A stretch of DNA of 34,559 nt, from positions 1 to 34,559 of the IMG/VR virus record IMGVR_UViG_3300028388_003675. One strand, 5' to 3'. Each line of letters starts with the position of its first letter. Position 1 is the first letter of the stretch. Shown here piece after piece: positions 30,928-34,559 of the stretch. The notes under the pieces were generated by a model. That model saw only the letters and a program-made list of their open reading frames with translations. It was not told where the DNA came from and ran no database searches. Source of the DNA: a virus. The translations under genes and the position numbers were made by a program.

Positions 30928-31317
30928 TTATTCCCAACCTTTTACGGTCTCCCATTGTCTTTTACTCGTTTCAACACTAACGAAATCAAAATCATAAGTT
31001 TCTTCGAACCAATCAGAGATGATGTCGATTACTTTGTGTTTTCTGATACCGACATGTTTGGTCAACATATCCACAAGTTCTTCATCAATTCTTAATACAT
31101 TACGAGGACCATCATTATCATCGTAATCAAAACTTTCAGAATATTCAAAAAGGATAAACATTACCTCATTACCTGCGGTGATAAAAGCATTTAATAAACT
31201 TCCTTTAGAGTACTTATTCCTAACGGTTTTTACTCGACCACCTCTCATCTTTTCATCAAGGAAGTTGCCGACCAAACCGTCCAATTGTTCACGTGTAATT
31301 AAATATTGTTTTTTCAT
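30928..31317 (-). CDS. Hypothetical protein with LITREQL leader, 129 residues
   Basis: The N terminus KKQYLITREQLDGLVGNFLD resembles the short helical leader of several virion or DNA-associated proteins in this window (17731: IILTEAQLERL). The rest is mixed alpha/beta with an acidic stretch (FDYDDNDGP). It is unrecognised. It is the last gene of a leftward unit; its start overlaps the upstream stop (TAATG). It converges on DUF2061 with a 27-base gap. Confidence 0.62.
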   Translation of the reverse strand: MKKQYLITREQLDGLVGNFLDEKMRGGRVKTVRNKYSKGSLLNAFITAGNEVMFILFEYSESFDYDDNDGPRNVLRIDEELVDMLTKHVGIRKHKVIDIISDWFEETYDFDFVSVETSKRQWETVKGWE

Positions 31318-31895
31318 TACTTTATATCAAAATATAGTTCGATTTGTTCATCGACGTTCATGTTATTAGATAAATAGTCGTCAAAGGACGGAGAGTAAGT
31401 ATGAATTATATCTTTTCCTTTTTTACTAACAACAATCTTAACACTCAATTCGGGTTCAACATCCGTACCAGATATTCTATACCCACCCGTGAACCATACG
31501 AAATCAACTTTAGCATCAGTATTTTCAACAATCCCTTGTTTATCTTCAGGAAGGTAATCTGTTTCAAAGAACATCGGGATAAGGTATTCAAGGTTTTTAA
31601 GATAATCATTAAAGTATTCACCCCAATCTTTTGACAATGTATATTCAGGTCTGTTATACGACAAATTACTTTTACCGATATATTTCAAAGAGTCTTCGAG
31701 AAGTTTATCAAAGTTATCATGGTACAATAGTTTCTCATACTCAGGGTTGTAATCCTTACTGTTTTTCAAAAACTTATAAGGGTAGACAATCATCTTCGGA
31801 TATAACCAACCGTTGTTGTCGACAATATAAACATCGGCATCATAAACTGTTTTAACGAACTTATCTAAGAAGTTATTTATTTGATTTGTGTCCAT
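31317..31895 (-). CDS. Hypothetical protein, 192 residues
   Basis: The protein starts MDTNQINNFLDKFVKTVYD and has an aromatic, Asp- and Lys-rich body, with VWFTGGYRISGTDVEPELSV late in the sequence. The layout (short helix, beta region, conserved acidic end) is like that of the three neighbouring small genes, so they may be distant members of one group. It is soluble and of unknown function, and is coupled to the downstream gene by TAATG. Confidence 0.6.
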   Translation of the reverse strand: MDTNQINNFLDKFVKTVYDADVYIVDNNGWLYPKMIVYPYKFLKNSKDYNPEYEKLLYHDNFDKLLEDSLKYIGKSNLSYNRPEYTLSKDWGEYFNDYLKNLEYLIPMFFETDYLPEDKQGIVENTDAKVDFVWFTGGYRISGTDVEPELSVKIVVSKKGKDIIHTYSPSFDDYLSNNMNVDEQIELYFDIK

Positions 31896-31898
31896 AAC

Positions 31899-32189
31899 TT
31901 AATCTTCTAATACAAATAAACTTACTGTGGAGTTTGTGGGTCCCAATCCAACATACCTCAAAGTATCTTTAACGTCTTTCTCCACCTTACTATCCAATCC
32001 TGAGAATGGGTTTCCATTATAAGTTTCCATTTCGTTATACCTTTCAGGTTTCACGATAACTCCAACAGCGTAGGCTTTCCATTCATCTCCCTCAGATGAT
32101 TTTACCATATAGTCATGAATCAAATCAGGGTATTTCGGGTTAACCAAGCTAACCAAAAGGTTTTTAATTATTTCAGGGGAGATACTCAT
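31899..32189 (-). CDS. Small protein, 96 residues, tandem paralogue
   Basis: From the ATG at 32189 the protein starts MSISPEIIKNLLVSLVNPKY and ends near RYVGLGPTNSTVSLFVLED. The order of motifs matches the next gene (MNITPEIVKNLLYTFVSPEY), so the pair probably arose by duplication. The frame extends upstream to 32228, but that would overlap the paralogue; 32189 starts right after its stop. The function is unknown. Confidence 0.65.
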   Translation of the reverse strand: MSISPEIIKNLLVSLVNPKYPDLIHDYMVKSSEGDEWKAYAVGVIVKPERYNEMETYNGNPFSGLDSKVEKDVKDTLRYVGLGPTNSTVSLFVLED

Positions 32190-32190
32190 A

Positions 32191-32451
32191 TTAATAATTA
32201 TTAGTGGCGTAGAACTCAACCATAACAAAGGCGGGGGAAAGATATTTCATAACATCTCTAATACTACGTTCAATGGCGTATTCTTCAGTTTTACTAATGT
32301 AGATTCTATGTTTCATAATAACATCGACACCGATACCCGTTTTACCATCAGCGTTCTGACGCAAGATAACATCGTAATCCACAATTTCATCATACTCAGG
32401 GGAGACGAATGTGTATAATAAGTTCTTAACTATTTCGGGAGTAATGTTCAT
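32191..32451 (-). CDS. Small protein, 86 residues, tandem paralogue
   Basis: The protein starts MNITPEIVKNLLYTFVSPEY, has a beta-rich centre (GIGVDVIMKHRIYIS) and a helix (AIERSIRDVMKYLSPAF). It is a clear relative of the gene just downstream. The motif at 32453 abuts its start codon. No family is recognised. Confidence 0.65.
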   Translation of the reverse strand: MNITPEIVKNLLYTFVSPEYDEIVDYDVILRQNADGKTGIGVDVIMKHRIYISKTEEYAIERSIRDVMKYLSPAFVMVEFYATNNY

Positions 32452-32452
32452 A

Positions 32453-32464
32453 TAAAGATAAATA
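32453..32464 (-). promoter_or_regulatory. Phage-type promoter motif TATTTATCTTTA
   Basis: On the minus strand the motif is followed by TATG, with the ATG of the 86-residue gene directly adjacent. It fits the start-overlapping type seen at 17076 and 21315 and would head the leftward 32451-30928 unit. Confidence 0.45.
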
Positions 32465-32466
32465 TA

Positions 32467-32586
32467 TCATTTATCGTTATATTGTCTAAAGTAATCACGG
32501 ATTTTAAGAAATACAAATATAAGGGAATAACCGAATAAAGTTATCCTCATCATAATGAATAAACCTCTAAGGATGTTATCAAGCAC
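32467..32586 (-). CDS. Small single-span membrane protein, 39 residues
   Basis: A GTG at 32586 overlaps the stop codon of the upstream membrane gene and opens a frame reading LDNILRGLFIMMRITLFGY, then SLIFVFLKIRDYFRQYNDK. It has one hydrophobic helix with a basic, aromatic C terminus. Two internal ATG codons are alternative starts. The coupling and composition support a real small membrane gene. Confidence 0.5.
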   Translation of the reverse strand: MLDNILRGLFIMMRITLFGYSLIFVFLKIRDYFRQYNDK

Positions 32587-33061
32587 CCACATGATAGAAG
32601 AGAGGGAGGGCATCATACATACCTGTAATGATACATAAGAAACTAATCACCTCAAACCACCACAACTTATTAGGAGTATTCTTAAAGATTAAGAGATAGA
32701 GACCGAACATAGTCAATACCAATAATGGATACCATATACCCAAAGTATAAAGAAACACCACAGGAAGGAATATCCCAACAGCTGCACCTGTAAAGTGTAC
32801 GTGTTTAGTATATGAATTCATCATCTTAAACTGAGTGGCAGCACCCACAAAAGATAATCCCACACCCGATAAGAATAAAAGAAGGGGACCATAAAACAAC
32901 ATAGGTATTCCAATTCCCCAACAGAAGAAAGTAAAGGTCCATTTATACTTCAATGGTAATGAATACCACGAATCACTAATGGACGGTAATATACCAAACC
33001 AATCCAAGATAAATGTCATATAACCCAAGAAGATAAACGACTGTATAAATAATAACTCCAT
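32579..33061 (-). CDS. Multi-span membrane protein, 160 residues
   Basis: About five hydrophobic helices are visible (for example SFIFLGYMTFILDWFGI, WTFTFFCWGIGIPMLFYG, LLLFLSGVGLSFVGAA, GIFLPVVFLYTLGIWYPLLV and VISFLCIITGMY). A short HVH stretch lies between helices. I recognise no family. It is the first gene of the leftward unit next to the non-coding region, whose two leftward promoters (34263, 34412) point toward it, though 1.2 kb away. Confidence 0.68.
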   Translation of the reverse strand: MELLFIQSFIFLGYMTFILDWFGILPSISDSWYSLPLKYKWTFTFFCWGIGIPMLFYGPLLLFLSGVGLSFVGAATQFKMMNSYTKHVHFTGAAVGIFLPVVFLYTLGIWYPLLVLTMFGLYLLIFKNTPNKLWWFEVISFLCIITGMYDALPLFYHVGA

Positions 33062-33847
33062 AATAAAATAATATATAATTCTAATATACTACAAAGGGAT
33101 ATAGGTGTAAAGTAATCTCCATCCCCCTTTACCCTTTCAGGGACGTTCATTCCCCTATCGGGTCATTCACTTACGGGGTCTGAAAATAACTTTACCCCAA
33201 ATCCCCTACAGAAGGTCATCTAAAGACTTATTCACTAAAACTAATAGAGGATATCCATACAATACTTATTCATTACCCTAAAGGGATATATCACAATAGT
33301 ATATACACAATATCCACTGAAGAGAAATATACCCATAGTATATAAACAATAACCCATAAGGGTTATAAATAACAATACTTTATCCCACTTTCTCCCACTT
33401 ATGAAAGTCTACTTACAAGACCTTGTCTAACAGGTCATATTAAATAATTCACCCCTACGGGGACGTTGAGGGTAATTAATTAAAACCTATAAGACTTCGT
33501 CTCGGCCGCATCACTATACATACTACTATTATTTACTGGAAATTATATATACCTATTTTAACCCTATTTATAACACTACAAAATCAAAAAAGTGGGGATT
33601 TCACCGATGAAATCACAGAAAAAGTGGTGTTTTACTATTCTCAGGGGTAAGTGGGGCATAGTGGGAAAACCCCTCAAGGGATTATCCCCCATGTAGCTCC
33701 CCTCTGACATTTTGACAAATCCAAGAAAATCGGTATAAAGTTTTTCACAAAATCCTGTTTATAAGTTTCTCAGGGGGAATTCCCCTACGGGAAAGGAGTG
33801 TACCATAACCCTATACAAATGGTACGGGGGTATTATACTTATGGGAT
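33062..33847. other. Non-coding region with hairpins and direct repeats
   Basis: These 786 bases hold no credible gene on either strand, although the rest of the window is densely coded. They alternate AT-rich runs with short G/C runs in inverted form. Examples are ATAACCC with GGGTTAT around 33350-33366, CCCCTACGGGG near 33451, GATTTCA with TGAAATC (33597-33614), and GTACCAT with ATGGTAC (33800-33825) just before the gene at 33848. A 17-base near-perfect direct repeat is at 33296 and 33335. The content suits a replication origin, a recombination or packaging site, or a structured RNA; none is proven. Confidence 0.6.
33296..33351 (+). repeat. 17-base direct repeat pair (iteron-like)
   Basis: ATAGTATATACACAATA (33296-33312) and ATAGTATATAAACAATA (33335-33351) differ at one base and lie 39 bases apart, about four helical turns, so bound proteins would face the same side. 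Further partial TATA-type repeats surround them. Confidence 0.6.
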
Positions 33848-34165
33848 ATGGAAATGATTGACTACATAAAGGAGAACTTTACCCCAAGGGTGGAGGAGGA
33901 TAAGAATGGTATGAAGGTGATACTCTCCAATAACAGTGAGGTGGTTCCTGATTGTATCATATGGTTTGAGCCAGCCAAGAGGGGATGGTCAAAGAAACCT
34001 GTGGGGAATACCAATCAGTATATTATTGTGGACGGTTACTTGTTACCCCTATTTGAATTCTTCTCAAAGTATATGGGAATGGGGGAAGACAAACAGGAGG
34101 AACTTAGAAAGGAACTTATCTATTACTGTATGGATATCATGGACAACTATTTCAATCCCGACTAA
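33848..34165 (+). CDS. Hypothetical protein, 105 residues
   Basis: The protein reads MEMIDYIKENFTPRVEEDKN, then NSEVVPDCIIWFEPAKRGW, then a helical C terminus (KQEELRKELIYYCMDIMDNYF). It is soluble and unrecognised. Its DNA has more G/C runs than its neighbours. It stands alone between two non-coding regions; an inverted repeat (GTACCAT/ATGGTAC, 33800-33825) just upstream could be an operator or hairpin controlling it. The two leftward promoters downstream would produce antisense RNA across it. Confidence 0.6.
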   Translation: MEMIDYIKENFTPRVEEDKNGMKVILSNNSEVVPDCIIWFEPAKRGWSKKPVGNTNQYIIVDGYLLPLFEFFSKYMGMGEDKQEELRKELIYYCMDIMDNYFNPD

Positions 34166-34182
34166 AGAAAGTTACAATTGGA

Positions 34183-34214
34183 TTTGGTTGTTACATTTAT
34201 TTTCCATATCTTTG
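34183..34214 (+). promoter_or_regulatory. Consensus Bacteroidota promoter, rightward
   Basis: TTTG (34183-34186), a 20-base spacer and TATCTTTG (34207-34214) match the primary Bacteroidota promoter exactly. Transcription would start near 34220 and run into the region covered by two opposing promoters. No clear gene follows, so the product may be a regulatory RNA or a gene beyond the window. Confidence 0.75.
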
Positions 34215-34261
34215 TTATGGTGCTTTGGCCCCAAGGGGGAAGGACACACCAAAGCGTCAAC

Positions 34262-34426
34262 ACAAAGATACAACATTCTTTTTAATTACACAACTTGTAT
34301 ATGAACTTTTTTATCCTTACCTTTGTGGTGTAACCATCATCACCGATGGGGACCGAGTAGACTCCAACCTGCCCCTAAGTGTCGGGGATATGAAACTAAA
34401 GAGCATCAGTACAAAGATACAACATT
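34262..34426 (-). repeat. 16-base direct repeat marking two promoters
   Basis: ACAAAGATACAACATT occurs at 34262-34277 and 34411-34426 without mismatch. Each copy covers the -7 box of a leftward promoter, so the repeat is probably a duplicated promoter core and perhaps an operator. Confidence 0.75.
34263..34293 (-). promoter_or_regulatory. Consensus Bacteroidota promoter, leftward (proximal)
   Basis: On the minus strand TTG (34293-34291), a 20-base spacer and TATCTTTG (34270-34263) match the consensus. RNA would start near 34257, less than 40 bases from the opposing rightward start. Confidence 0.75.
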
Positions 34427-34443
34427 ATTTCTACACTACCAAA
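34412..34443 (-). promoter_or_regulatory. Consensus Bacteroidota promoter, leftward (distal)
   Basis: On the minus strand TTTG (34443-34440), a 20-base spacer and TATCTTTG (34419-34412) repeat the layout of the proximal copy 149 bases away. RNA would start near 34406. Confidence 0.75.
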
Positions 34444-34559
34444 TAAGTGGACACATTGTCATCACCCTATATGACCACCACATAACACCCACCCCCTTAT
34501 ATCACCATACGGGGTCTCCCCATTAAAATTCCTTATACACCCCCCATATAGGGCCCCCC

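Larger units (their letters stand above)
34166..34559. other. Non-coding region with facing promoters
   Basis: No convincing gene is seen in these 394 bases; the open frames here lack family features and conflict with one another. The region holds one rightward and two leftward promoters of consensus host form, and several short palindromes (ACGGGGTCTCCCC near 34509, CCCATATAGGG near 34542) similar to those left of 33848. The window ends here. Confidence 0.6.

Noticed and set aside
32514-32521. Leftward TATATTTG box before the paralogue pair
   Set aside because: It lacks an upstream TTG and falls inside the small membrane gene 32467-32586; the motif at 32453 is a better candidate.
33936-34526. 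Three rightward open frames of 67-122 residues near the right end
   Set aside because: They overlap each other and the better-supported gene at 33848, need weak starts, and cover the repeat and promoter elements; no family features are seen.

Overview
The window looks like part of the genome of a large tailed phage (Caudoviricetes) that infects a Bacteroidota host. Phage signs are a collagen-like fibre gene with an S74 self-cleaving chaperone tail, a GH24 lysozyme, an M23 peptidase, thymidylate synthase, DUF3310, an orphan DNA methyltransferase, dense overlapping small genes (ATGA and TAATG junctions) and many unrecognised acidic proteins. Host signs are promoters of the Bacteroidota form TTTG-N20-TAnnTTTG, few Shine-Dalgarno sites, and a protein with the C-terminal sorting domain of the Bacteroidota type IX secretion system (T9SS). 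The sequence is AT-rich and uses the ordinary genetic code.

Layout. 1-4.8 kb: the 3' end of a collagen-like fibre gene, a two-domain GT17 glycosyltransferase and three Fe(II)/2-oxoglutarate oxygenases, which could together modify the fibre. 4.9-9.2 kb: large acidic phage proteins and a sulfotransferase. 9.2-14.5 kb: a tightly packed run of small genes (DUF2452, DUF3310), a DNA methyltransferase, lysozyme, a DHH phosphoesterase, DUF192 and a NUDIX hydrolase. 14.6-15.5 kb: about 900 bases of non-coding sequence rich in tetraloop hairpins and ending in a strong terminator, read here as a giant ornate RNA, possibly of the GOLLD/ROOL kind. 15.58-17.0 kb: an operon under a consensus host-type promoter, with a HAD phosphatase and a glutathione peroxidase. 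17.1-20.1 kb: M23 endopeptidase, a probable virion protein, thymidylate synthase and small genes. 20.1-23.8 kb: unknown acidic proteins on both strands.

23.8-29.5 kb is the most unusual block for a phage: one co-directional run with two tiny genes, a membrane histidine kinase, a receiver-only response regulator, a coiled-coil membrane protein, an outer-membrane-like protein, a 684-residue T9SS cargo protein and a lipoprotein. It looks like a signalling and cell-surface module. 29.5-30.9 kb holds a sulfur-type cassette (APS kinase, HAD phosphatase, HIGH-type nucleotidyltransferase, DUF2061) that could supply the sulfotransferase at 6.1 kb. 30.9-33.1 kb is a leftward operon of small unknown proteins, two of them tandem paralogues, with membrane proteins. 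33.1-34.56 kb is mostly non-coding, with short inverted and direct repeats and three consensus host-type promoters, two pointing left and one right; it may be a regulatory or replication region.

Two promoter types appear. A motif close to TATTTATnAGTA lies just upstream of about fourteen gene starts, including lysozyme, M23 peptidase and probable virion genes, and looks like a phage-specific (late?) promoter. Host-type promoters precede the redox/HAD operon, possibly the sulfur cassette, and lie in the right-hand non-coding region.
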